Positions 8,455 through 16,831 of a stretch of 55,610 nucleotides of DNA are shown piece by piece (position 1 is the stretch's first letter; every line of letters begins with the position of its first letter). The notes beneath the pieces are model-generated. The model was not told where the DNA came from, searched no databases, and was given only the letters and a program-made list of their open reading frames with translations. Made by a program: the position numbers and the translations under genes. The stretch is from the NCBI GenBank assembly GCA_018062085.1, contig JAGOSY010000029.1, positions 1 through 55,610 of the forward strand. Direction: 5' to 3'. The stretch comes from a bacterium (GTDB lineage Bacteria; Cyanobacteriota; Vampirovibrionia; Obscuribacterales; Obscuribacteraceae).

Positions 8455-9633
8455 TTACTTCACTAGCGGCATATCAATAATTTGCGCTACTGAAAGTTCG
8501 GGGGCAGCCCTGCCACTCTCTAAATGCAGCAAACCAAGTTGCTCATACTTAGGTCGAATGCGCTCTGACATTAAACCAAGGCGTTTCAAGTTTGGAATAA
8601 TCATGCGGAACATCGAACTTCTAAAGAAGCCCATCAAGGCAGACTCGCTGACAAATTTATCCCAAGCCTTTGGCGTGAATAAATGAGTGTAATACTCATC
8701 ATAAATTTCGTGAGCAAGAAAACGTCTCTGCAACAGCAAGCAAACTTCAAAGGCCCATTCTTCACGCTCGCGCAGTTCGGCTTCGTTTAATTCGGTTTTG
8801 TAGTAGCGCTCTAAAGCTAGTACACCATAATGAACGTGGCGCGCTTCATCGCCAATGACATACTTGAGACAGTCTTTAAGAACCGGTTCACCAGTGACTT
8901 TGCGAATGGTTGAAAATGATCCCAAACCAAAACCTTCAATCATAATTTGCATACCAAGAAACTTGACGTCCCACCTAGGATCTTCCATCAAGGCTTCAGT
9001 AAGAACATATAAGTTTTCATTGATTTCGTAGACCTTCTCCATTTTTTCATGCAAGTAGCGGTGAAAAACTTCAATATGTCTACCTTCGTCTACAACCTGG
9101 GTAGCGCCAAATAGCTTGCCATCAAGCCATGGCACTGCCTGCATCACTTGCGCGGCGCCATAGAGAGCAGCCTGTTCACCATGCAATATCTGACTCAAAA
9201 ACCAACTGAGCAATGAATGGCGTTGCTTTGATTTTTCTAGTGGGCTAAGTTTGCTCCACATTGGTAAAACATTGGCGGGACAAAATGCATCAGGTAATAG
9301 CAGTCCAGTTAGATCTAGTGGATCAACGTCGCGACTCCAATCAATACTCTCTGTGGCATTCCACTGAGAAGAATTAGCAGCATTATAGAGTTTTGCCAAT
9401 TCAGGATAATCACGTGTGTACTGCCAATCAAAATGCACTTTATGAGAGGGGTCCATGCTTGAAAAAGGAGCACCCTTTGCACACTGTTGAAAGAGGCCAC
9501 GGTAAGCCGGGCCGAGAAAAGACTTGAGCATTTTGATGTTGCCACGACTGGTTGCATCAGCAACAACTGGCCAGGTGCGGCCGACAGCCGTAATTAATTG
9601 AGGAAGAGATTTGATAGCCAAGTGATACCGCAT
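8455..9633 (-). CDS. Ferritin-like diiron-carboxylate protein (oxygenase/oxidase-like)
   Basis: A 392-residue helical protein with a full set of diiron ligands of the ferritin/ribonucleotide-reductase-R2-like fold: E153 (HGEQ), E183 and H186 (DEGRH), E233 (MIEGF), E263 and H266 (GDEARH). The pair of E-x-x-H motifs about 80 residues apart and the two lone glutamates match the four-helix diiron site, so oxygen activation or oxidation of a bound organic substrate is likely. The closest kinds I can think of are AurF-like N-oxygenases and related diiron oxidases; the substrate is not deducible. No signal peptide, so cytoplasmic. It lies downstream of the oxidoreductase at 9799 on the same strand, 165 bases apart. 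Confidence 0.8.
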   Translation of the reverse strand: MRYHLAIKSLPQLITAVGRTWPVVADATSRGNIKMLKSFLGPAYRGLFQQCAKGAPFSSMDPSHKVHFDWQYTRDYPELAKLYNAANSSQWNATESIDWSRDVDPLDLTGLLLPDAFCPANVLPMWSKLSPLEKSKQRHSLLSWFLSQILHGEQAALYGAAQVMQAVPWLDGKLFGATQVVDEGRHIEVFHRYLHEKMEKVYEINENLYVLTEALMEDPRWDVKFLGMQIMIEGFGLGSFSTIRKVTGEPVLKDCLKYVIGDEARHVHYGVLALERYYKTELNEAELREREEWAFEVCLLLQRRFLAHEIYDEYYTHLFTPKAWDKFVSESALMGFFRSSMFRMIIPNLKRLGLMSERIRPKYEQLGLLHLESGRAAPELSVAQIIDMPLVK

Positions 9634-9798
9634 TGCCTTTTCTTTTTAAAGAAGATAATTGCCAAGAACCAAAAACTGAGAATGCTATAGACCAGCATTC
9701 AGCAAATAAGTTCCAGCTTGAACAGATGTTCGTCAGTTTAGTTGTTTACAAGAAGGTATTGCGCCCCATTGCCAATGACGCAACCTAACTTATCCAAT

Positions 9799-10875
9799 TT
9801 AGAATATTGCCACCGGGCCAGCGGTAAGCGCTGATTGTCTGGCAGCTTCGATCACTTGCAAACAGACCAAGGCATCTTCAATCTTCACAGGTACTGGGCC
9901 GCCCAGGCAAACGGCATCGCGCATCTGCTCATAAAAATTCTGATACGAACCAGGCTCTGAGGCAATGTTGACCTTATGCTTGACCCCGTTTGCGTAGGTG
10001 GTCAACTTGCCATGATGGTCCGCGTGTTCATGGCCCCAATGCCAATGACCAGGTCTATGGCCATCTTTTAGAGAATTCTCTTGGGGGTCAAGGCCCCATT
10101 TTTCGTAAGTACCTTCAATTCCTATCAAGCGAAATCTAGGGCCAACCTCAGGAGCCAGCATGCTCACCCATATATGGACAACCACATCATCGGCAAAACG
10201 CAGGGCCACAAAGGTATCATCGTCACCGGCCACACCTGGGCGTCTATGCATGATCTCAGCATAGACTTGCTGGGGTTTGCCAAAGAGTACGAGAGCTTGA
10301 TCTATAAGGTGACTGCCTAGGTCAAAAAGCAAACCACCACCTTCGTCCGGTGAAGTGCTTTCACGCCAACCACCTGGTTTCGGCTCTAAGCGATAGCGCT
10401 CAAAGCGTGATTCCATGCGGGTAATTTTACCCAGTTGACCATTTTCGATCAGCTTTTTGATGGTCAAAAAATCATTGTCCCAACGTCTATTTTGAAATAC
10501 TGAAATAGCTACATTGGCTTCAGTGCTAGCAGTTATCAACTGTTCAACTTGGTCAGATGATATGGCCACTGGCTTATCGATCACCACCGGAATGCCAGCA
10601 TAAATGCTCGCCAAACCCAAATCTAAGTGCGTGTCGTTCGGTGTAGCTACAACCACAAGGTCATACTGATCTGCCACATTAAAGACTTCATCGACCCTAT
10701 AACAAATTTTGGCATTAGGAAAATCAGCCTCTGCCTGCTCTTGTCTGCCTTGGCTGCGGGTGACGATAGCCGCCACTTCCATACCCGCTGTAGAAGCAAT
10801 CAAAGGGGCATGAAAGGCAGCACCGGCTAGACCGTAACCGATAATTGCTGTGCGAACTGGCTTGTTTTGCGGCAC
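9799..10875 (-). CDS. Gfo/Idh/MocA family NAD(P)-dependent oxidoreductase
   Basis: 358 residues, typical for the family. The N-terminal Rossmann fold shows GYGLAG at 13-18, with ATPNDTH (77-83) and the catalytic-type DKP (100-102, usually EKP). The C-terminal domain has GGGLLFDLGSHLID at 179-192 with the conserved Asp and His. It resembles sugar/inositol-type dehydrogenases of the YcjS/YhhX group; the actual sugar substrate is unknown. The start is GTG at 10875 with GGGAG seven bases upstream. Cytoplasmic. It is divergent from the TPR gene at 11120 and may be co-transcribed with the diiron protein below it, though the gap is long. Confidence 0.9.
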   Translation of the reverse strand: MPQNKPVRTAIIGYGLAGAAFHAPLIASTAGMEVAAIVTRSQGRQEQAEADFPNAKICYRVDEVFNVADQYDLVVVATPNDTHLDLGLASIYAGIPVVIDKPVAISSDQVEQLITASTEANVAISVFQNRRWDNDFLTIKKLIENGQLGKITRMESRFERYRLEPKPGGWRESTSPDEGGGLLFDLGSHLIDQALVLFGKPQQVYAEIMHRRPGVAGDDDTFVALRFADDVVVHIWVSMLAPEVGPRFRLIGIEGTYEKWGLDPQENSLKDGHRPGHWHWGHEHADHHGKLTTYANGVKHKVNIASEPGSYQNFYEQMRDAVCLGGPVPVKIEDALVCLQVIEAARQSALTAGPVAIF

Positions 10876-11119
10876 TATGTTGCTCCCTATTTTGCCATTA
10901 AAGATAGCTTTGCCCTATGTAGTGGTCAAGCGATTATTCACTACAAAGCTCAAAATGAGCTCAGCAAAACAAGGCAAAGTTGCGCCAAACACCATATCAG
11001 CGGTAAACTGTCTCGATTAATAGGTTTACACTTGGCAAAAATAGGGACTGATTAATTGTTAGGACTTATTACTACCGACTGATAAATTTTCTTTTGGACG
11101 AAGGGCTATACTGGCTTTC

Positions 11120-11827
11120 ATGGATCAAGATTGGGACAGATACAGAATATTAGGTGAGCAAGCTGAAGCTTCCTCTAATTATCCCTATGCGGAAGCAATG
11201 TGGGCTATGACAGTCCTGATTGCGCAACATTTTGGCGACAAAGATCCCCGCACTCCTTATAGCCTAGATTCGCTCAGTCGCTCATTAATGAGACAGCAGA
11301 AGTTTACTTTAGCCGAGCATTTTCTCAGCAAAGCCTGGACGATTAAAACGCAGGTAATTAGCGCCAGCGCCTTAGAGATAGCTACAACCATGAATCTCGT
11401 AGCCGAACTGTATTATCGTCAAGGCAAATACCCAGATGCCATACAAATGTGCAAGAAAGTACATGGCATCTATAGCAGTTCATACGGTCCAAATCATCCC
11501 AAGACCCATGAAATTGCTGGCAATATTGCCATGTTAGAAAAAATGGCCAATCCTGTACCAGTTCAAACACCAGTTCAGGCACCAGTCCAGGCTCCAGCGC
11601 CGCAGGCAGTTACGCCTGCCCCCACAGCTAGCACAGTCAGCCAGGCTGCTGTGCCTGCACCGGCCAGCCAGGCGCCTGCTGCAGTCAACCCCGCCCCTTC
11701 AACTAACAAAAAACGCTCAGGTATGCCCCGTTGTGAAGTTTGCGGCTCTGTTATGGAAGCCGATTGGTGCTTCCGCTGTACCGGCAACAGTGTCAAAGCT
11801 GTTAACCCCGGTCAACAACTAACTTAA
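11120..11827 (+). CDS. TPR protein with Pro/Ala-rich linker and C-terminal zinc ribbon
   Basis: 235 residues in three parts: kinesin-light-chain-like TPR units at about 10-143 (PYAEAMWAMTVLIAQHFGDK; AEHFLSKAWTIK; YPDAIQMCKKVHGIY), a low-complexity Pro/Ala/Val/Gln linker at 145-195, and a short zinc ribbon with C205-x2-C208 and C217-x2-C220. TPRs mediate protein-protein contacts and the ribbon probably binds one zinc; together they suggest an adaptor. No signal peptide is present, so cytoplasmic. ATG at 11120 is used. The function is not known. Confidence 0.8.
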   Translation: MDQDWDRYRILGEQAEASSNYPYAEAMWAMTVLIAQHFGDKDPRTPYSLDSLSRSLMRQQKFTLAEHFLSKAWTIKTQVISASALEIATTMNLVAELYYRQGKYPDAIQMCKKVHGIYSSSYGPNHPKTHEIAGNIAMLEKMANPVPVQTPVQAPVQAPAPQAVTPAPTASTVSQAAVPAPASQAPAAVNPAPSTNKKRSGMPRCEVCGSVMEADWCFRCTGNSVKAVNPGQQLT

Positions 11828-12128
11828 TAAGTATTACAAAGTGTTTTTTTGATTTTGTATCAGTTTTCAATAGGCGAATAAAACTTCCCATTTATAATTC
11901 TGAAAAGGAATTGGCACATTGATACTCTATATGGTGCCTACCAAATTGCCTTTTACGTAGTAGTTTTGACAGATAATTCTTGAGACAAAATAAATTGGAC
12001 CTCCTGGTACACAATTAGTCGCTAATGCATGTTGGTATATGTATATTAGTAATGAGTGGGTGACTGAACAAAGTAACTAATCGGATGGTAAAAACTCTTC
12101 AATTTATTTTGAAGAGAGGGAGATGTTG
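11828..12128. other. Intergenic region with a possible promoter
   Basis: About 300 AT-rich bases before the zinc-ribbon repeat gene. TTGACA at 11966-11971 is followed after 17 bases by AATAAA, a weak -10 match, and a TATATT lies near 12040. No gene and no strong terminator were found. A good ribosome-binding site, GGGAG at 12118-12122, ends the region. Confidence 0.35.
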
Positions 12129-13316
12129 ATGCCTCTACGCAGAATCAAAATTGAAGACTTGACTGAAGCTCCAGAAATTCGAAAGCGAACGCCGCTCTCT
12201 GCCGAATTTCCAGAGATAGCGGCGATGTGGCACAAAACTAAAAACAGAAACTTTAAAGCCGATCAGTTTTCTGTCGGATCAAATATTGAAGTTTGGTTCA
12301 AATGTCCTGAAGGAAATGAGCACGTCTTCCAGAAGGCAATCTCCTCAATGGTATTGGCCAGACGCAAAGGCGCCAAAGGTTGCCCAGCCTGTAAAGGCGA
12401 TTTGGTAACCAAAGACAACAGTCTCGCTCGGCGTTTTCCTAAACTAGGCAAAGAGTATTTAGAAAAGAAAAACGGTTTAGCCTTAGCCAATGTCAGTTAT
12501 GGCTCAAGTCGCAGAGTTTGGTGGCACTGTTCCAAATGCGACCATGAATGGCAAACAGCAATTTCCAATCGAACTCAGCTCGGTTCATCTTGCCCCAATT
12601 GTCGCAAATCACCGCTTTTAAATCTAAGTAAGATCAGTCGCTACATCAAATTCTTTGACAGGAAAGCTAATAAAGGCATAGACCCTGAAAAATTGCCTTC
12701 CCGTAAACCAGTGTGGTGGAAATGCAGTCGTGGACCAGACCACCAATGGAGACAGGTCTTTAAAGAAAAGGCTGGTGAGTTCTGTCCTTTTTGCCGGGGC
12801 TCACGGCCATCAATAACCAATAATCTGACCTTAATGCCAGCCTTGGTCAAAGAGTTTCATCCAAGCAAAAACATGAAGATGAAACCCAAAGACATCTCTA
12901 TGCGCAGTTTTAAAACTGTCTGGTGGAAATGTCCCAAAGGACCAGACCACGAATGGGAAGGTAGAATCTATGAGCGCACCTACGAAGGTGCTGGCTGTCC
13001 GTTTTGTCGCAATCATCGCCTCTCTGTCACAAACAGTTTGGCCAAACTTGCTCCAGACATTGCTAAAGAATGGCACCCAACCAAAAATGGCAAGGTGACA
13101 GCCAAAGATATAGTAGCTTTTACCACGCGACCAGGATGGTTTCTTTGCCCCAATGGCCACGACTATGAAAAACCTGTCCATCTGCGCATTCGTTTTGGTT
13201 TAGGCTGCCCCGAATGCAAAGAAAGTGGCATCAAGCGAGTAAAAACAAAAACTTTGAAAACATCAAAACTGGCGCAACACAAAGAAAAAAAGGTTGCTAA
13301 GGCCAAAAAGAAATAG
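12129..13316 (+). CDS. Five-repeat treble-clef/zinc-ribbon protein (DUF4379-like)
   Basis: About 395 residues built from five repeats of roughly 65-70 residues. Each has a lead-in like IAKEWHPTKNG, an aromatic-Cys strand (VWFKCPEG, VWWHCSKC, VWWKCSRG, VWWKCPKG, GWFLCPNG), usually H-x-W, and a closing Cys pair (GCPAC, SCPNC, FCPFC, GCPFC, GCPEC). This matches the probable zinc-ribbon domain DUF4379, often seen alone in arrays or beside Vsr-like nucleases, so nucleic-acid binding is the best guess. A Lys-rich tail ends the protein. ATG at 12129 is preferred because GGGAG lies six bases upstream; ATG at 12123 abuts it. A distant homologue is at 53299. Confidence 0.8.
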   Translation: MPLRRIKIEDLTEAPEIRKRTPLSAEFPEIAAMWHKTKNRNFKADQFSVGSNIEVWFKCPEGNEHVFQKAISSMVLARRKGAKGCPACKGDLVTKDNSLARRFPKLGKEYLEKKNGLALANVSYGSSRRVWWHCSKCDHEWQTAISNRTQLGSSCPNCRKSPLLNLSKISRYIKFFDRKANKGIDPEKLPSRKPVWWKCSRGPDHQWRQVFKEKAGEFCPFCRGSRPSITNNLTLMPALVKEFHPSKNMKMKPKDISMRSFKTVWWKCPKGPDHEWEGRIYERTYEGAGCPFCRNHRLSVTNSLAKLAPDIAKEWHPTKNGKVTAKDIVAFTTRPGWFLCPNGHDYEKPVHLRIRFGLGCPECKESGIKRVKTKTLKTSKLAQHKEKKVAKAKKK

Positions 13317-13356
13317 TTGTCTCTTACAGTTAACGCTCTCAATAATTAAATGCATA

Positions 13357-13402
13357 GCCCGAAAGGGCCTAGGAGCCTGTGGTATACTCCTGCACTGGTG
13401 CA
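13357..13402 (+). promoter_or_regulatory. Cluster of three small hairpins upstream of prfC
   Basis: Three adjacent inverted repeats: GCCC-GAAA-GGGC (13357-13368), AGGAG/CTCCT (13371-13391) and TGCAC/GTGCA (13391-13402), just before prfC. The TGTGGTATACT in the middle hairpin also looks like an extended -10 box. This may be a promoter and leader or the end of the previous transcript; no T-tract follows. Confidence 0.3.
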
Positions 13403-13423
13403 TGACAACATATTGGAACGCGG

Positions 13424-15082
13424 ATGAACGGAAACAGTTTTCAGCTCAAGGAGCCAGCTCTCAGCGATATTGAAGCTGAACTACAAGAGCAATCAGACCG
13501 CCGGCGCACATTTGCGATTATTTCGCACCCTGACGCTGGTAAAACAACTCTGACCGAAAAGCTCTTGCTTTTCGGCGGCGCCATCGAAGAAGCTGGGGCC
13601 GTAAAGTCGCGCCGGGATCAAAGAAGCGCTACATCTGACTGGATGGAGTTAGAGAAGCAACGCGGTATTTCAATTACGTCAACTGTTTTGCAGTTTGAGT
13701 ACAAAAATTGCTGTCTTAATCTACTGGATACACCTGGCCACCAAGACTTCAGCGAAGATACCTACAGAACCCTAGCAGCGGCCGACAATGCCGTCATGCT
13801 GATCGACTCCGCTAAAGGCCTTGAGCCGCAGACAAGGAAGCTATTTGAAGTTTGTCGCTTACGCCGCTTGCCACTGTTTACTTTCATCAACAAACTCGAT
13901 AGACCTAGTCGCGAGCCCCTCGAACTAATAGATGAAATCGAAAAAGAGTTCAACCTGGCGACCTATCCGGTCAATTGGCCAATTGGTACTGGCGACCAAT
14001 TTAAAGGTGTTGTCGATAGACAGTCACAAACGGTCTATCTATTTGAACGCACCGTAGGTGGCCGCACTCGCGGTGAGGTAGCTACTTACAAACTTGACGA
14101 CCCTAAGTTAAAAGAGCTAATTCCCAAAGCGCTCTATGCTCAGCTAAATGAAGAGCTAGAGATTCTAGACGCTGCTGCAGCCCCACTCGACCTTGAAAAA
14201 ATACATAGTGGCGAGCTTACCCCTGTTTATTTTGGCAGCGCCATGAATAACTTCGGTATTGAACTGTTTCTCAAGTCTTTCATACAATTGTCTCTCCAAC
14301 CTGGTTCTTTTCCTTCAAGCGAAGGTGATATACCGCCGACTTTCACTGACTTCACTGGCTTTGTCTTCAAACTACAAGCCAATATGGATCCTCGCCACCG
14401 CGACCGTATTGCTTTTGTCAGAGTTTGCTCTGGTATGTTCGAAAAAGATATGAGTGTGATTAATAGTCGCACCCAAAAAAGCATCCAATTGAGCCAACCA
14501 AAAAAACTCTTTGCTAAAGAAAGGCAATCAATTGAAAAAGCTTACCCTGGCGATATAGTAGGCTTTAGCAACCCTGGAGCTTTTGCTATTGGTGACACTA
14601 TTAGTAGTGGCAAGCGTTTGTCTTATCCTGGCATTCCCACATTTGCCCCTGAACTTTTTGCCTTCCTCGAAAACAAAGAACCAAGTAAGTATAAGCAATT
14701 CCACAAAGGCATAATCGCTCTGCAAGATGAAGGCGCTATCCAAATTCTGTGGATGACAGAAAGAGATACACGCTATCCACTTTTAGCTGCTGTAGGAGCT
14801 TTGCAATTTGAAGTAGTGCAATTTAGACTACAAGCAGAATATGGCGCCAACACTACCTTGCGCAATGTCGACATTCACAAGGCTCTCTGGGTTGTCGGTG
14901 CTTGGGAAACACTAAAAACTGCTCCGAATTTAACGAGCTGCACAGTGGCTACGGATAAGTTCGAAGACCCTGTACTTCTCTTTAAAAACAAATGGGACTT
15001 AAGCAAGTTCAAAGAACTCTACCCCGACATTCATTTGAGTAAAGTAGACCCACGCACTGGACCTGTTTCTGAGGCATACTAA
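13424..15082 (+). CDS. prfC: Peptide chain release factor 3
   Basis: Translational GTPase that removes RF1/RF2 from the ribosome after termination. 552 residues, slightly longer than the usual ~530. G1 is HPDAGKT at 35-41, the G2 region is in RGISITSTVLQF (80-91), G3 is DTPGHQDF at 102-109 and G4 is NKLD at 156-159. The characteristic RF3 stretches GAVKSRRDQRSATSDWM and EKQRGISITS distinguish it from EF-G. The C-terminal half (FKLQANMDPRHRDRIAFVRV, then GALQFEVVQFRL) fits domains II and III. Cytoplasmic. It stands alone, preceded by a structured leader and followed after about 50 bases by a membrane-protein pair. Confidence 0.95.
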   Translation: MNGNSFQLKEPALSDIEAELQEQSDRRRTFAIISHPDAGKTTLTEKLLLFGGAIEEAGAVKSRRDQRSATSDWMELEKQRGISITSTVLQFEYKNCCLNLLDTPGHQDFSEDTYRTLAAADNAVMLIDSAKGLEPQTRKLFEVCRLRRLPLFTFINKLDRPSREPLELIDEIEKEFNLATYPVNWPIGTGDQFKGVVDRQSQTVYLFERTVGGRTRGEVATYKLDDPKLKELIPKALYAQLNEELEILDAAAAPLDLEKIHSGELTPVYFGSAMNNFGIELFLKSFIQLSLQPGSFPSSEGDIPPTFTDFTGFVFKLQANMDPRHRDRIAFVRVCSGMFEKDMSVINSRTQKSIQLSQPKKLFAKERQSIEKAYPGDIVGFSNPGAFAIGDTISSGKRLSYPGIPTFAPELFAFLENKEPSKYKQFHKGIIALQDEGAIQILWMTERDTRYPLLAAVGALQFEVVQFRLQAEYGANTTLRNVDIHKALWVVGAWETLKTAPNLTSCTVATDKFEDPVLLFKNKWDLSKFKELYPDIHLSKVDPRTGPVSEAY

Positions 15083-15130
15083 AAGCTAACCCGCCGAGTC
15101 TTTTCACAGAGTCTTTTGAAGGATAAAGCA

Positions 15131-16831
15131 TTGGGCAGCGGCAGTACTAAAAATAGTTTCGTCCTCTGGCTTGGCCTTATTTGTCTAGCACCGCTTACTT
15201 GTCTTCTTCTTGACCTTTGGCAATACCCTCGTCTCATTGCCGGCGGGCTGGCAATGCGCACTGTAGCAGCCAGTCTGCTCGCAAAAGGCGAACTACCATA
15301 CTATGATTTTTGGGATTGGTCGCAACCAATTGTTTTCGAGCTACTCAAATATCCATACATGCTCTGCACAACATTGCAAACAATGCAGGTACCAGTTACC
15401 CATACTGTTTTCATTCCGCTAGTAATATTTTGCTTGATTATCGGCTCAGTTTTTCTTACCGCAGCCGTTTGTAATCAAGCTATAGGCGCAGCAGAAAGTC
15501 ATTCGGCAATTGATTCTGACAATCTGAATGAACCAAACAACTATCGCAATTTTGTAGTGTCTTGCCTACTCGGTTTGGTTCTAACCACACTGATTACCCG
15601 CTTTGATTTTGGCGATTTACAATTTATCTTTTTACTGACAATTGTGCCTTGGTTTGCCTTGCGCTGGTTTGCCCACAAACAAATCAAAGTTCAACCACTT
15701 TTAGCTGCCTTGGTTGGCATTCTTGCCGCTATTGGCGCTTGTCTTGATCTGCCATATATTTTTGTCTTTCTCATTTTAGAGCTAATACTGACGCTGCAAT
15801 CTGGACGTTGGCGTTGCCTACTATCTAGCGAATGGCTAGCCTTCATGCTCACCATATCCAGCAACTTACTCTTTCTAAGTCAGCTACCAGAGCCGGTTCA
15901 TACCGCCTTTTGGCAATGGACAATGCCCCTCAAATGGCTCAACTATTCAATTTTTGATTCTATGATTTATGCTTCGCAAGCCAGTCCCAACCGGGCCGAC
16001 GTCATTTATGGCATGGTCGCTACTGGCATTATTTCTTTTATGCTTGGCAAAAAATATAGTATTTACATCGCTCTACCCTCTCTAATGTTTTCTGGTTTTG
16101 CTCTGTATCTGCTGGAGGGTCAAGGTTCATCACATGACTTGATTTTGACAATCTTCGCCATAACAGCCACTTTCGTTAGTGTGATCTTGCTCGCCAGCGA
16201 AAAATTGTTAAAGATATTAGCCTTGCGAGGCGAAAAAAACACAAATACTAAGCTCCAGCTCTCTTATCAGTCAATGGTGTTAGTGCTCACCTTAGTGTCA
16301 ACAGCTGCCATCTGGCAAGCACTTGAACACGATCGAGCTCAATTACAGAATTGTATTAGCGTCAATTGCAGTAAAGGAAAAGAGCAACTAGAAAGCTTAC
16401 TAGAGCAAACAAGCAAAGTCGGCGATAGCGTTACTGTAATTAGTCAAAACGTTGAACCAGCTTACCCGTTGCTCTTTCTATCAGGCAGAAAACCTGGTAG
16501 CTACTTGCTCTGGCATAGACCACTCTGGCTTTTTGCTTGGCTCAAAGGCCACTCGCAGCTGACCGGACCGATGAGAGATTTTTACGACCACACCTATGCC
16601 AATATTCGCTCTGAGCTAGAACAGAATCAAACAAAAGTGCTGGTTTTATCTAACCCAGAACCTTTTGACAATATAGAACAAGAACAATATCTCACAGCAA
16701 TCAAACAAAATTTTGGAGAACTTGGCAAAGACGGCTACTTCTTTAGCTACGAAAATCATCAACCCCGCGAATATACTGGCTACAATTTTGCTTACCGCTT
16801 TCTGGTAAGAAAGAAAGAGAAGGGCATATGA
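15131..16831 (+). CDS. Multi-spanning membrane protein, GT-C glycosyltransferase-like
   Basis: About 566 residues with roughly ten hydrophobic spans. After the first span comes GELPYYDFWDWSQP, the acidic loop motif found after TM1 in GT-C/GT39-type polyprenyl-phosphate-sugar glycosyltransferases, where the Asp acts in catalysis. A soluble C-terminal part (about 430-571) has EPAYPLLFLSGRKPGSYLL and VLVLSNPEP. Expected role: transfer of a lipid-linked sugar outside the cytoplasmic membrane; acceptor unknown. The start is uncertain: TTG at 15131 has GAAGGA seven bases upstream, whereas TTG at 15116 lacks a site. The stop overlaps the next gene by 4 bp (ATGA), so the two are coupled. The downstream gene is a paralogue. 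Confidence 0.7.
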   Translation: MGSGSTKNSFVLWLGLICLAPLTCLLLDLWQYPRLIAGGLAMRTVAASLLAKGELPYYDFWDWSQPIVFELLKYPYMLCTTLQTMQVPVTHTVFIPLVIFCLIIGSVFLTAAVCNQAIGAAESHSAIDSDNLNEPNNYRNFVVSCLLGLVLTTLITRFDFGDLQFIFLLTIVPWFALRWFAHKQIKVQPLLAALVGILAAIGACLDLPYIFVFLILELILTLQSGRWRCLLSSEWLAFMLTISSNLLFLSQLPEPVHTAFWQWTMPLKWLNYSIFDSMIYASQASPNRADVIYGMVATGIISFMLGKKYSIYIALPSLMFSGFALYLLEGQGSSHDLILTIFAITATFVSVILLASEKLLKILALRGEKNTNTKLQLSYQSMVLVLTLVSTAAIWQALEHDRAQLQNCISVNCSKGKEQLESLLEQTSKVGDSVTVISQNVEPAYPLLFLSGRKPGSYLLWHRPLWLFAWLKGHSQLTGPMRDFYDHTYANIRSELEQNQTKVLVLSNPEPFDNIEQEQYLTAIKQNFGELGKDGYFFSYENHQPREYTGYNFAYRFLVRKKEKGI

